A stretch of DNA of 64,000 nucleotides from Lotus japonicus (GCF_012489685.1 NC_080043.1:15308223-15372222); one strand, 5' to 3'; numbered from the stretch's first letter, positions 1 to 12,700 are shown. Notes: generated by a model from the sequence alone, not told the origin. Numbers and translations are program-made.

Positions 1-155
1 GGACTCTTTTTGTGGTCACACATGCATTCTGTTTTTGGTTGTTTTAGATTTAGTTGATTACGAGAGACATCTTTGTATGTAATGGTTTCTGGAAAAAAAA
101 AAAAGATGAAATGGTGGTGATACTATTGTAATTGACCAATTCTCTTTGCTTGCAG

Positions 156-1331
156 GTATAACTGCAGCATCTGGAATAGCAGCAGAGTTGGGGATTCCAT
201 TAACTCACCGTGGCATTGCAAATAGTGTTAGATTCCTTACGGGTCATTCAAGGAAAGGAGGATCTGATCCTCTGTTTGTATCAGAAAATGCTGCTGATCC
301 TGATTCTACTTTGGTGGTTTATATGGGCTTGTCAACCTTCCCTGCACTTGCAGAGAAATTAATGCATCATGGTTTATGCCCTCAGACCCCAGCCGCAGCC
401 ATTGAGCGAGGCACCACACTTCACCAACGCACAGTAAGCTGGATCATATCTTCCTTTCCACAACATAATTGTTCTCTTCCTAGTTCCTAATAATTTGTCT
501 CTTATCCATAATCACACACATTCAAATTGACATTTGACATTAAAAGTTAAGGAGGCTTTGTTTATTGTGGAAATGACCATTTTTATTTGAACCCTAAAAA
601 GTAACTATTTAATTTGCAAATAAACAATGCTATCCTAAAAATTAGACTAGTTATGAGCTACTGATCTTCAATTTTACATTTATTTAATGAAATAAATGAC
701 ATCGTCTATGAAATGAGCTATCCATTGAATACAAAACAATCCTACAGTTACTACTTACTAATAAGTGGGTTAGAAAATGTGAAAATCAGCTATCACTGAA
801 TAATTTGTCCCAGTTTTCTTATACTGTTAGAAGTTCATTCACTAAATTATGCAGACAGCCAAACCCTGCAGCACAAGTGGCTTGGGCTATCCAATGCTTC
901 TAACATGTTGTGGGTTCAAACCTGGCACTCACCCTCACCACCTCAACAACCAAAACTAAATTATGCAGACAGAGAACATATTTCATTTTCTTTAAATCAC
1001 CTATCCCTGCCCCCCAAAACAAAAGTTTTTCATGATGCTTGACAGAATATGAAACATATATTTTGTGCTTCCGAATGGTAGTTGACAACTTGACATTAGA
1101 AACTGATCAATAAATAAGATTTTATAAATAACATCATTTGAGGATGCTAGGTCCAATAATTAACTGTACACATTATCTTAAATGCAGGTGTTTGCAGAAC
1201 TAAAGGACCTTCCTGAGAAAATTGCATCTGCTGCACTTGTGTCACCAACTCTGATTATAATAGGAAAAGTTGTCGAATTATCACCATTCTGGCCAATTTC
1301 TACAAAAGAATCATGTTTAATGCAAGCATAG
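156..1331 (+). CDS. UPM1: Uroporphyrinogen-III C-methyltransferase, 3' part (last two exons)
   Basis: This is the 3' end of a plant SUMT gene. The enzyme methylates uroporphyrinogen III with S-adenosylmethionine to give precorrin-2, the first step of siroheme synthesis in plastids. Two exons are visible. Exon 156-433 begins after a TTGCTTGCAG acceptor, completes a split Gly codon and runs through GITAASGIAAELGIP, the VYMGLSTFPALAEKL segment and AAAIERGTTLHQRT to a GTAAGC donor. Exon 1188-1331 begins after AAATGCAG with VFAELKDLPEKI and ends SPFWPISTKESCLMQA then TAG. The splice is phase 0 and rejoins the family motif HQRT|VFAEL. Upstream exons, the transit peptide and the N-terminal SAM-binding part lie outside the window. 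The reading frame visible here is intact. Family identity is confident; plastid location comes from knowledge of the family. Confidence 0.88.
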
Positions 1332-2348
1332 TAGAGTTATTATGCAGCTTCTTAAGATGATGGATTACCTCTGCATATAAAAGGGAGCAAGGTAATTTGA
1401 TGTTTGTGGAAATGGATAACTCATGCCCTTAATAACGGGTGTCTATTGAAGTGGTTGAGCACGGCCAGAGGCGTTCCAAACAAGTTCTACTGCAAGTTTT
1501 GATTCGGCATGCTCCTGATGGGGAATAAAACAAGGTAATGCACAGATGTTACTCATTCTTTACAGAAACAAAATAACAAGCAGGTTTCTGAGGACACAGA
1601 TAACTGGATTGGATTATTTATCCCATGGTCACTGGGTGAAAAGTTTTGCCATAAGCTATTTAGCATCATCCTTTAATGGAGAAGCATGGAGAGAAATGTC
1701 AAGATGTGATTGCATTTGTTCACTTTGTCTATGCTGTTCTTAAGGCCATTCATGTTCTGTGCTCTTGTCACTTTAGCAAATAGCCTTCATAATATAAACT
1801 TCTCAGTTCTCGTTTACACGTGAGTTAGTGTTATACTGTCAGAGACAGAGTAGTTATGTAGTTCAGAAACCTGAATCAGATATCTAATGGTTTTTTTAGT
1901 CCTTTTCATTTTCTTGAACCACCTGGTAGGCGTACAAAAAAAAATGAAGTCCACCAGAAAGGAAAATAGCCTTGTCTGTTATTCTTTGAATTATATATTG
2001 TGTTGGGTTGTGAATTTAAAATTCATTGATAGCATAATGCATGGAGAATCTACATGACACAATAATAGGCTAAGTGGAGGAGGAATTTTCATCACTGTTA
2101 ATATGACACTATGCAATCTAAAAGTGTTATCTTCTCCTTTCTGTTAGGCCCCTTTTATTCTATTAATTGGGCTTTCATGCGACAGCCCAACTGTTTCGTT
2201 GTTTAGTTGTGCTGCTGTTTTTTCTTCTTCTTTTGAGCATGAGAGCCCACTGGTAACGGGTTTATTCACATCCATGCTTTGTACGTATTTGTTTGCTTTG
2301 TCCTATGAATCTCTGCTTCACGTTAGCCTCGAAGGATTAGTCTCATGG
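1332..2348. other. 3' flank of the SUMT gene, non-coding
   Basis: AT-rich sequence that probably includes the 3' UTR of the methyltransferase gene. Short open frames here have no recognisable protein character. No gene is supported. Confidence 0.5.
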
Positions 2349-3188
2349 TTATCGGCTGTGGGGATACCTTGGGAAATCAAAAATAGAATTTATTTTCTCT
2401 TTATTGACGTATGTGGTCCCCATGATTGTTGCCAACCGGGTAAGATGGTATGCAACCCTTAATGAGTTTGTAGGTAGAAGGGTATGTCCCTTACGTTGGC
2501 CGGGTGGGAGAGAACACAACCCTTTAAATCTATAGCTCAACAACGACATCATTTGCTGGCCCATCCTAGTCATAATATTCCACAAGCCGACCTCCTTTAC
2601 TATATTAGAAATTCTCAACTCGCCAAGATCCAACCTCGGGAGAATCTCCTTCACTTGTTTGAAAGCTATCACGAATTCTTTATCTAGCTTTTCAGCAGAC
2701 TGCGAAGGTTAAAGACTTAAAGTCTTCATTATATTTCCACCCTCATGATGAAGCATCAGCCTGAGTCTTATTCAATTTATTCTTCACCATAAGTTAAGCC
2801 TCTTTCAATGAGAAAACCTTATGTTTTTTTCATTTCTATTCACCGCAGTGAGCTGAACAATAAACTCTTTAATCCATAGGGTGTCCACATTCGAGTCTAC
2901 CACTGCTTCGTCCCTCTTTATCTTCGTCGGGACCAGCTCCATGAGCATCTCATCCTTCTCAATGTTCACATGGGTCTTCATTTCTTCTAACTGGGTATAA
3001 AGGGATGTTTTCTCTATCCTTAACGGTACTAACTCATCGTTTAGCCCTCTACATTGGCCCTTCAACTCGGTCGCCCATTTCTCCAACTTCTCTCTACCCT
3101 TCCCATACGCCCTGAAAGTGAGCTCCATGTCGGCTTCATGGTAAGCCCTATTTCTATCACCCTTAGCCCTTGAGCCATTCCATAGCAA
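2349..3188 (-). pseudogene. Decayed coiled-coil ORF of transposon-associated type
   Basis: A minus-strand open frame (3188-2805, 127 residues) is rich in Lys, Glu and Leu in heptad-like order (REKLEKWATELKGQCRGLN, LYTQLEEMKTHVNIEKDEM), which predicts a coiled coil. It stops, and about 130 bases further on a second frame (2672-2349) begins MIAFKQVKEILPRLDLGEL. I recognise this arrangement, a coiled coil followed by an AFKQVK-type tail, from plant proteins annotated as putative gypsy-type transposon proteins, which often come from antisense ORFs of retrotransposons. No start region, LTR or other domain is visible. The two frames are separated by stops, so it is most likely a dead fragment. The assignment is from memory of the family and is tentative. 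Confidence 0.4.
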
Positions 3189-5816
3189 TCAATGATTCCA
3201 TTCCCAACATATGGATGAGTCTCTTGCCCCCCAACCTAAGGATGGGGGTGACATAGCAGTCTAAGTTTGGCATGCCATCTCAGGACGACCTTGCCTTTTT
3301 ATTCTTACAAACAAAGTGTTCGTCCCCATCAATAGTGGAGCTTTACCCCCGCATTACCAACGGAGGCCATTTTAGCTAGGGATGAAAAGTGGGTCAACCC
3401 ACTTTTAACCCGCGTTAAGTGGGGTGAGGTTGGTTGAGTCGTGGATCAAGATCTTCTCATGCATAAATTTTTTCATCTTTTCTCATGCAATTTTGTGTAT
3501 ATCTTTCACTCTTCACACATATTAAATAGGTTGGAACTCATTGAATATTTATGAAAAGAAAGATAGATACAACGATTTAATTGACAATGTCATGTTACAT
3601 GTGAATTGAGATGATCTTAATCCGTTGAGCTGCCAACTTGTGTCTTTTTCTTCTCTTTCTTCTTCGCTTTTCACATTTTTTCTAAGACCTATTTTTCATT
3701 TCTAGAGTTCAAAATTACTCTTTGAGATATTTTTGATTTCAGAGTTACTAATTATAATTTCTTTTATTTATAAGTGTGGAAAATGGGGTGCCATCATAAC
3801 TCTAGCAAGTGCCAAATCTAGATAATAGCTATTTACATGTTGAGGAGTACTACCAACACTCACTCTAACACTTCCTTTTCAGCATTATCCATTGTAGGGG
3901 TTAAATTTGATGTGCGTTATACTAAATTAGTAGTGGGACTCACATGTTCAGTGGATCACAGTTAAAAGAAGTTAGAGAGTTGGAATTTTTTTAAGAGAGA
4001 GTGTTAATAGTATTTTTGTTTACATGTTTGAACGGCAGTTGAAGATTTCTGATCAATTTGGGCCCCCATGACACCATGTCACACACTAGTTCGATGCTCA
4101 TTTCCACAGGAAGACATGCACTAGGCTACAAGCTCAGTACTGATAGCTTCTATCATGGGGACCAGTTGGTTCTAATCAAGGAATCTGAGACTCTTTTGTC
4201 AGGGCTTTGAGTAAAGGTGCCAGCGTGGAGGACATGACCATTTACAATCAATGATAGATGATTTTGAACTTGATACTACCATTGTATTCTTATGTATTCT
4301 GATTGGTGAATAAGTGAATAGTGGTCTTCCTCTGTTTGTTGTAGACACTGTAAAAAGAGATCATTCAGAACCATTAAGGAAGGTCCCATTTATACCTGGC
4401 AGGTCCATGGCTTTCAAACTTTCCAGTTACAATTGATGCTGGTAGACAATGTTGACGAGAAAAATGACAAATCCAGTAGGTCCAAGTGTTTCTTTCAGTT
4501 GTTTAATAGCCATCAGCATCTGAGACCATTCTCATATATATCCTGGTTCATAGGAACATAGTTGCACATAGTATCCCAATCCTCCAGCCCCATAAATAAA
4601 ATGTGTTGCCATTCTAATAAATAGTGTTCTGACCGAGTTCCGACTACATTGCCCATAGCTATTAAAGCCGGCCCAGGACGATTAGCCTGATTCCACGATC
4701 AAGTCACAAGTCAGACAAATCAAAACAAAGCTTCCATAGATAAGAGAGCAAAAATTAAAACATAATTAGCATTATCAACAATGATCAATTGTCTGAAACT
4801 ATAAAATTGAGGGAAAATACAAAAAATGCATACTATTGAGAAATTTTTTCTTTTGAAAGCAACTGCCCCTTTTTAATGTACCTAATTCTGTCCCTGTATG
4901 AAAGGCTACTAGCCAGCTTCTGACAAGTGAGATCCAGTCAATGTTTGATGTAATTGGATGAGTTTCATATAAGAGGTTAGACAATGTTTTAATTATGTTC
5001 TGAGTATGTCAGTATGTCTTGAAATGAACATTAAACCTCAACCAGAATAATGTGACAACAAATATATGATGCCAAACTTACAATAATACAATGTTATGCT
5101 TTGGCAGTTGGAGTGCTCAAAGGTAAACTTCCTATACCTGATTCTAATGAAAGGAAACGTCTTAGCTTTATGGAAGCTACCATCAGAATACTTGTATTGT
5201 TCTTCTTTCCTGATAACTTTGAATACCTACCCAATCATGCATATTCTGTTTCTTCATAACTGCATGTTTGCATGTTTGGATACACAGTGAAAGACCACAA
5301 TGAGTCCAAACTCCAAATCACGGTGGATAGAAACAACTTTTCTTAGTTTGTGGCTATAGACGGTGATTTTGGCATCACTGTGGTTTTCTACCATATATCT
5401 AACTATGCACTTACACTCCTATTGCTGAATTAAATGGTAGGAAGGGTAGTAGCATAAGGTTTTCTTCAAGATCAAATAACTCTGATTCTAAAAATGATAT
5501 TCTGTACAAGTATCCACAAGTCTTCATAATGTGGTAAAAAGTATTACACAGAAAAAGAAAGGAAAAAAACATGTATCCTATACAATCTCTCTGTATAAAA
5601 AATCAAAAAATGATCTGCAGTTATGTATTATTTTGAATCTATCATTTGACTGATGGTGGAAATCAACATTTCCACAAACATATGTAAATGGTGCTCTCAA
5701 CTGAACTCCCATTGTTGGCCTCAAAACCCACATTCTCTGCCAAAATAGCACCCAGTTCCTTGTTCAGTTGCCATGTAACCTTCTTCATGCTTGAAGCTTT
5801 GGTGTTAATTTGGGAA
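3189..5816. other. Intergenic region, no gene seen
   Basis: AT-rich sequence between the transposon-like fragment and the 3' end of the O-fucosyltransferase gene. The last few hundred bases before 5816 probably hold that gene's 3' UTR on the minus strand. Short open frames are scattered and unrelated to known proteins. Confidence 0.5.
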
Positions 5817-8680
5817 TCAGAGTTGTGCATATGGCTCATTATTGCACATGCACTCAGGGACAGGATACTTGGTAACATCCCTTCCAGCCTTGCTAGTTCT
5901 GTGTTCTGGTTGCCCCAATGAGTCCTGGTGCAATTCCTTCATAATCCTGTTGAAATCTTTTTCAGAGAGGGAAGAATTGAGAAAATATGGGAGCATGTGT
6001 CTTTTGTTTGGAGTTATATACTTCTTGTGCCCCGCAAATGCCCGGTGACCCTGAAACGACATTAATAAGTTTCATAAATTAGAAATCGTCACATAAAGAT
6101 TCAAGTGCATCAGAGTATTTCTTGCATTCAGGTAACTATCCCAAAAGTTTAAGCGGTTCAGTGAAGATACACGAAGGGTTTAATATTGTATTTCTAACAA
6201 GAATCACCAACAACTTACTTAACAAGCATATACCTGAATTGCATGGCCCATATTTCCCCCATGAGATGGCATGAAAACATCACTCTTCTCAGACACAATG
6301 AAATCTATGGCTGCCATTAGAGAAGCTTTCTTTGCAAATGGTTCTAGTTCTCCTGGCAAGGCAAGATCTTCCTTGTTGTAAAAATGAGGGAACTCTTGGA
6401 TCAATGGAAGCAAGGCTTCTTTTCCACCCAATGGTTTCCCTCCAGCCCAATAAATTCTTGAATTTTGTGGAGCTCCTAGAGCTTTCAGGAGCCTATAAAT
6501 GAACCCAAAACATCTATCAGGACATCAAGTTACGCTTCAGATTTTTTTAAAACCAATAAAAAACCTATTCAAACTAATGAGATATTGATGAATTTTTTTG
6601 ACATTACTGAGATACTGGTGCATACATGATGAGATTTTGTGACATCTTACTGGGATATTGGTGCAGCTATGATCTTATTGGATATTATATATATGAGATA
6701 CATTTCATAATCTCAGTAGAGATATAATTTCCCCTATACTACATTCTCCTATACAAACATTTTACCTGGTAACCTCTATAGCAGTCAAGGGACAAAGACC
6801 AGCCATCTTCCTTTCATGGTAAGTCATGTTTGATCTAGCAGTCAAGAGTTTTGGCTTTTGTATCCTCTCATTGTTTACAATCTCATCAAACTCAGGACTC
6901 AGACCAGGGAGGCAACCAGTCCTCACCCACACATCTTTTTCCATTCGCAGATGAAGAGCGAGGTAAGGTCCCTTGCTTTTCATTCTCTCTGCAATCTTGT
7001 TACCAAGCTCCTGAACTGGCTGGGCAAACCTTAATGCATTAAAAGCAACCTGAAAGATAACATGGGAACTTTCAGAATCTGCAATCTATTGTCATGTAAG
7101 TGTGTTTGTATCAGCTTTTGTCACAATTGATTGTGGTAAAATTGATTATAGTAAAAGTGAGTTGAAAGTGAAATCATTTTTGTTTGGATACATTCTCTAA
7201 AATGACGTGCAAGCATCAATATTTTCATCCAGAATTGATTTTACTATACCATAATTGATTTGGGGGTCGAAAAACCGATTGCACTCTAAATAAGTTTCTA
7301 AAGGCTGAGTTTTAGATATTTCCTTTTTTTTGCCCCCTTCCCCATAGGTAAGAAGCAGAGGAAGAATTAAAGGTTTCGCAATACCTTGCATCGAAGCTTC
7401 TGAAGATCAGAAGGAAGATCCTTTGCCAGCCTTGAATCTAAGCCACGTAAAAGCAAAACACCTTCTTTGTTGAGCTGCATAGTACAATCAGGATTATAGT
7501 TGGAAAATGGTCTTGTTCAACAACCACACACTACTTTTTTATCCAAAAAAGATAAAGCTATACACAGCAATAAATTGGTAGGGAAAATTAAATTTTGGTG
7601 TCACGGGAACAAAACGAAACAAAACCAAATAGCTCTTCTTAGTTCTTACTCTTCTAAGATATCTTCCTCGGATCCAACTGGGAGTGACATGAAGGGGAGG
7701 GCTTCCCTCCACTGGCCTTGTCATTAGATGTGTTGATGGCAGTGCTGAAACCACTCTCACATCATTAGCAAGAACTGTTCTGAAGTGCTCCAGATCAAAT
7801 ATATCAGCAAATTCACTGCAACCAAAGTAATGAAAACATTACAAATAAGGAGAAAAAAAAACACCATCAAAATCACACCAAACTCTCTTCAGATTAACAT
7901 CAACAAATTGATTGTGCAAGTATAAGGTGAAAAATCAAATTTATGGGTATTAATCAATATTGATCATAGATTGTATTATTTGCTAAAAAAACTAATCATC
8001 ATATAGATTGTGGGCAAAAATGAAATGTACCTTTCATCACCCCAGATGACGTTGACTTGCAAAATAGGAACAACCAGAGCAGCACCAAGAATCCTAGCAA
8101 TGACAACAGCATCAACAATCTGATTCCTCTGCTGATTCATCCCACCAGAAACCACCACCACAAGGTACTTTCTCCTATCCTTGAGAATCCCTTGACTTGC
8201 TATTCCATAATCTCTGCTGAAACCCAAGCAGGGTTTGTACCCCAACCCATCTGGTTGCTTCCAAAACCCACTCTTCTCAACATCTTCTTCCAAACCCTGT
8301 GCACCGAGCTGAACCAGAGGCAGTTCCCAGCTACCCCTTCTCTCATTCTGCAAGAAAGCACCAAGCTCTGGCTTCAAATGGCCATTTGAGATTGAGATTT
8401 GCTGTTGGGTTGTTGTGGCACATGGGTATGGAGGAAATGGGGTGTTGGGGTTGTAGCCAAACTTGAACATGCCAAAGAAACCAACGAGAAAGAGAGTGGA
8501 AAACCAGAGTCTTGGGCTCCTGAAGATGGTGGCTGTGAAGATGAAGAACCAGGTGGTTCTTGAGGATTTCTTGGGGGATTCAAGCAGAGATTGTAAGGAA
8601 GATGGTGAAATGGAGTTGATGATCTGAGATGGAACTGATATGTAGCATAGCTTCTTGGCATTGTTCTTAGACTTTGCCAT
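5817..8680 (-). CDS. O-fucosyltransferase family protein (GT65/DUF246-type), complete
   Basis: Six exons join in frame to 561 codons: 8680-8031, 7815-7650, 7474-7385, 7049-6766, 6492-6234 and 6050-5817 (stop TGA). All introns are GT-AG and the exon lengths sum to 1683. The start is the ATG at 8680. The N-terminus is basic (MAKSKNNAKK), followed by a hydrophobic stretch at residues about 43-74 (LWFSTLFLVGFFGMFKFGY) typical of a type II Golgi membrane anchor. Domain landmarks are YLVVVVSGGMNQQRNQIVDA in exon 1, HLRMEKDVW near residue 335, and DVFMPSHGGNMGHAIQ running into GHRAFAGHKK near residue 484. The family is thought to transfer fucose or related sugars from nucleotide donors in the Golgi; the substrate cannot be read from the sequence. 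The gene appears intact, stands alone, and which family member it is was not resolved. Confidence 0.92.
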
Positions 8681-9069
8681 TGATGAGCTGCAAAATGTGA
8701 CACAGAGAGACAGAGAGAGTGAAACTCTTGTTCTTCAGAAGAAGTTCAGAAGGGAGAGGATCCTTCTTTTTTCATTGTAAGACTAGTTCTTGTTGTTGTT
8801 GTTGTTGTTCTGTGTTTGTTTGTTTGTTGTTTATTGTGGAGAGGAGAGAGGAAGCTAGAGTGGTGGTATAGAGAACAGAGAGAAGAGGGTCGCGGGAATG
8901 TGTAAAAGAAAAAGATGGAAACTGAGGTTTGAAGTTTGTTTAGGCTGGTTTTTGGTTCTTGTGAACACTCTTAATTTAAAAGTGAGATGTGTTCTTTTAT
9001 AGTAGGATAACTTTAGGGGATAATAGCATGTGTTTATTAGAAAAGAGAAAACACATTCAAACTATCACA
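8681..9069 (-). promoter_or_regulatory. 5' UTR and proximal promoter of the O-fucosyltransferase gene
   Basis: The sequence upstream of the ATG at 8680 carries GA-rich (GAGAGA) and GTT microsatellite tracts, typical of plant 5' leaders. A short TGTT/GTT run lies near 8788-8830. The MITE that begins at 9073 marks a practical upstream limit. No TATA box could be fixed. Confidence 0.4.
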
Positions 9070-9072
9070 TAA

Positions 9073-9476
9073 GAGCATCTCAACGTAAGGTTTTTAATTT
9101 TTATTTTTGAGTTAAGAACTGAGTTCTTAACCACTGGAGGGGATGACGTGGAGATCTCAGTTCTTAAAAATAAGAACTAGGTTCTTACATAAAAAGTTTT
9201 ACTTTTTGAGTTCTTAGCATAAAAAATTAATTTGTTTATCTCATGCATTTAATTTAAGTATTGAATTAGCATTTAACTTTAAATCAAAATTATATGAAAA
9301 TAAAGAATATTAATATAATGGTATTGTAGGACCGGATGAATAGTGTTAAGAACTAAGAACTAAGAATTCATGGTTAGAGTAAAATCTGCAAAGAGTTGCT
9401 TAAGCACATGTAGCAGTACGAGACCACATGAATAATGTTAAAAACTAAGAACTAAGAACTAGCATAGAAGATGCTC
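9073..9476. mobile_element. Tourist/Harbinger-like MITE with TAA target duplication
   Basis: The ends are inverted (GAGCATCT... and ...AGATGCTC) and flanked by TAA at 9070-9072 and 9477-9479. The interior has the repeated phrases AGTTCTTA, AAGAACTAAG and TTGCTTAAGCACATG, shared with the elements at 20999-21988 and 63235-63632. There is no coding capacity. The 3-bp TWA duplication points to PIF/Harbinger-mobilised Tourist MITEs. Confidence 0.7.
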
Positions 9477-9875
9477 TAAAACATCGATGATATGTTGGGA
9501 AGACCATATACTTACTTATGGTAGAAGTATGGATAAATCTCTCCAACCAACTAAGATTTTATATATTAGACATAAGGGAGTTTGAACTATCGACTTATGA
9601 GAATATGAGAATGTAAAAGTTGAACCTAAAACATGTGTTTTTTGTTTTTGTTTTATTGAGTTGTATCCACTACTGAACAATCACGAGACATATACTTTAA
9701 ACTAGAATAAACTCATAATTAATTTTACCCACTTAATGATATATCTTGTTTTGATGAACTTTTTAAAATTAATCACTCACTGAGAATGAGAATAGTTTTT
9801 TTCTAGAATTAATTTGACCTTTAGAATTTAATATAAATGAATTTTCAAACATAAACTAAATAGAGAAAAAGGATG

Positions 9876-10032
9876 ATGCATCAACGGTGTAAAGTTTTTT
9901 TACACCGTCAACCAATAAGATTTCAAGGATGTGTCATGTCAATTGATAAAATTGAATAAAAAGAGAGATTTTCTCATATCTTTGAAATCTGATTGGTTGA
10001 CGGTGTAAAAAAAATTTACACCGACGGTGCAT
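9876..10032. mobile_element. Short MITE with imperfect inverted repeats
   Basis: The left end ATGCATCAACGGTGTAAA, followed by TTACACCGTCAACCAAT, is mirrored by the right end, whose reverse complement reads ATGCACCGTCGGTGTAAA then TTACACCGTCAACCAATC. The pairing covers about 60 bp at each end, so the element could fold into a long hairpin. It is non-coding, and the target duplication is not clear. Confidence 0.65.
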
Positions 10033-10095
10033 AGAAATTAAACTCTACTAAATATGTATTAGAAAACTAATAGGTTCTTAAAGGTGTTAGATTTA

Positions 10096-10251
10096 TATGC
10101 ATTGATGATGTAAATAGTTCTACATATCACATAACATTTTTCTATTTTTCTATTTTAATTATTTTAAATTTAAATTTAATTGTCGTGTGACAAATTGATA
10201 AATTATAGTTGAATAATTATGTAAAATTTGTTTACACTGTCAGTACATAGT
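10096..10251. mobile_element. Diverged relative of the preceding MITE
   Basis: The ends ATGCATTGATGATGTAAA and (reverse complement of the right end) ATGTACTGACAGTGTAAA resemble the termini of the element at 9876-10032, with more mismatches. The internal sequence is AT-rich. Weakly supported. Confidence 0.35.
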
Positions 10252-11031
10252 AATTGAACTCTTTTATAAATACCGAGGAAATGTTTATAGAAAAAATATT
10301 ATAATTAGTTTATGAGGAGGAAAAAAGATATTTTTTTTTAAATTGAAGTGTGTATCTAAACACACTATGAATAGGTGTACTCCAATTGGTTGGACAAACC
10401 TCTAAATTACAAGTGATATACTAAGATTAAAAAGAAAAAATGAAAACTATGATGATGTAAAAAGAAAAATAATTGAAAAGAGAAAATGATTGTGGAAAAA
10501 AATATGCATATACAAAAATCAAAACCCTTTTAGGCGTTGGCATTTGGCATTCTTCATGACATCATCCATCTCAACTTTTGATGGATGGGGTAGGCGTGGT
10601 ATGTTTGTTCACGAAGGATCCTTAATTCCTCCCTTTAGTTAACCACTCATAAATAAATAACTACAAAAGTTGGTTTTCTATACAAATTTGGCTGTTATTT
10701 GATGGTAATCAATTTTTCAATCCTAATCTGGCATCTATTACTTTTTCATTTCCTTGTATGAAGATGTATCTATGAGATATAAATTGAAAGTAATCTAAAT
10801 ATGTGCTCGTTTATATTTGTATGACCATCTATCATAATCTATCTATTACTATAGTCAATTAATTTAAATCATCACGGGTACCTTTAGCATGTCTATAATT
10901 TACTTCTACTATATCAAATATTTGGGACGCTTCCTTCTTTGTAAATATCATTCTTATTGTAAATGCTATAAAATAATAAAAATCACTCATGCTACAAGTT
11001 ATGACACTAAATTATAGTTATGGTTTGGTAA
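10252..11031. other. AT-rich intergenic DNA
   Basis: No gene, clear repeat or RNA was recognised between the MITEs and the hAT element. Confidence 0.45.
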
Positions 11032-11039
11032 CTCTAGGC

Positions 11040-11865
11040 CAGTGGCGGATCCAGGACCCGAGGTCAGGGGGTTCAAAATTTTCAAACGAACACATCAATA
11101 AAAATATAATTAAAAACAACTTTAATATGTTTATACTAATAAATTATACAAGTCATAATTGTCCTTTACGTGATTTCATATTCTGAAATCGTTGAATAAT
11201 AAGCTCGAAGTCAATGGTATTTAATACATAACTCTCAATGTAAGTAACTAAACAATCGTTCATCCATGTATTTCTCATTCGGTTACGCAGCTTATTCTTC
11301 ACAATATTCATAGCAACAAGCAAAATCAGCGCAAATTTCAAAAGAAGATAAACTTGTGGATAAACAACATGTTTTCCTTTTTCAACCAACTACTCCGAAA
11401 GCTGTTGGAGTCCTTTCAAAGAGGTAAATTCATCATTCCTACGCATACCGATGATGTAGGAATCTAGTGCATCACCAGACACCAAGCACCACTAAATTAA
11501 ATGGAGTGAATTCATTTTGATAAAAACTTGCAAATTCCAACACATTTGCCTTATTAAAAGCAGAGAATAATGATGCTTTGTTGTAATGCTATGGGTTTGA
11601 CGTTGTGACTACCCAGTACTTACAAACACACTTCCTGCAATAAAGACACTGAGACACACATGTGTGTGAGAAAGTGGGATAAGTGAGTTTGAGTTTGGTG
11701 CAAATATGTGCAAAATTTAAACTATTAGTACAATTTAAAATTTTCAGGGGGTTCAAAAAAGAATTTATATAAAAGGGTAAAATTTATATAGTGGGGTAAG
11801 TGTGCTCTATTTTTTTTCCATGGGGTTCAAGTGAACCCCCTCATCACCATGTAGGTCCGCCTCTG
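11040..11865 (-). mobile_element. Internally deleted hAT transposon with 8-bp target duplication
   Basis: The element starts CAGTGGCGGATCCAGGACC and ends AGGTCCGCCTCTG, giving short imperfect inverted ends. It is flanked on both sides by the identical 8-mer CTCTAGGC (11032-11039 and 11866-11873). An 8-bp duplication with CAGNGGCGG-type ends is the hAT hallmark. Inside, on the minus strand, is a remnant of the transposase C-terminus. The body is 826 bp, far below an autonomous hAT, so it needs a transposase in trans. Confidence 0.85.
11153..11389 (-). pseudogene. hAT transposase C-terminal fragment (zf-MYM1-like lineage)
   Basis: The 78-residue frame contains VYPQVYLLLKFALILLVA, then AMNIVKNKLRNRMRNTWMND, and ends IIQRFQNMKSRKGQL. 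This is the C-terminal dimerisation region of plant hAT transposases annotated as zinc-finger MYM-type protein 1-like. The usual ERAFS residues before AMNIVKNKLRN are missing, and the catalytic part of the transposase is absent. It sits inside the 826-bp element whose target duplications are intact, so it is a fossil of the element's own transposase and cannot encode an active enzyme. Confidence 0.7.
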
Positions 11866-11873
11866 CTCTAGGC

Positions 11874-12323
11874 TTAACGAAAACTTCATAAATCACAATT
11901 ATGGTCCTCCATGTTTACTGTCATTTGCAATTTTGGTATTGCTGTCTAAATTCCATAATAGAAGAAAAAAAGACAACATAATCCTCCTTACTCTAACAAG
12001 TAAGCAAGTACACTACATACAATTACGCTCAGTCTCTAGGGATGCAACTCTGTGGAACACTCGTCGGTTCTGATAGGTGGTGGTCTCACACCTTCTCAAA
12101 GGAACTGTACAACCCAAAAGCCAATTAATTGCAGCCTATCAGCCTCCCACATCTGAGGAAATTTTGGCGTAAATAGGTATACAAATGGGACATGCAATCC
12201 GGCTCATCTAAATGAGAGATATATACTCTTAAAATAAGGTAAATTTTCTTTTGCCGAGTTCATTGGTCCTAAAAGAAAAGGCAAATTTAAGATGGGGAGG
12301 GCAAAGATCTCATACAATCAGAT
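11874..12323. other. Spacer between two hAT-type elements
   Basis: No gene seen. Ordinary mixed-composition intergenic sequence. Confidence 0.4.
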
Positions 12324-12331
12324 GTGAGAAT

Positions 12332-12692
12332 CAGTGACGGATCCAGAAATTTTATGTAGTGAGGGCAATATATACATATAAATTCATATTAAAAAATTAA
12401 CATATATTATTTGAAGTGATGACATTTTTTACCAAAGGAGACAGAAGTGAAGACGTTTTTTACCAAAGGGGCCACTAAAAACCACATACTTTTACTACTC
12501 AAGTGAGGATATTTAGCAATGTGGGACACAAGTGAAGGCATTTAGCAATATGAGACATAAGTGAGGGCAATTTTTATCAAAGAAATCATCAAAAACCACA
12601 TACTTTTACTACTCAAATTTTTTTCTAATGCATTTTTTCATATTCAAGTGTGGGCACTTGCCCTCATGCTTGTCAACTTGCATCCGTCACTG
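12332..12692. mobile_element. hAT-type MITE with 8-bp target duplication
   Basis: The ends are CAGTGACGGATCCAG and GCATCCGTCACTG, and the element is flanked by the identical 8-mer GTGAGAAT at 12324-12331 and 12693-12700. The ends resemble those of the deleted hAT element 466 bp to the left. The 361-bp body repeats the phrase AAGTGAGG(G/A)CATTT and has no transposase. Confidence 0.82.
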
Positions 12693-12700
12693 GTGAGAAT

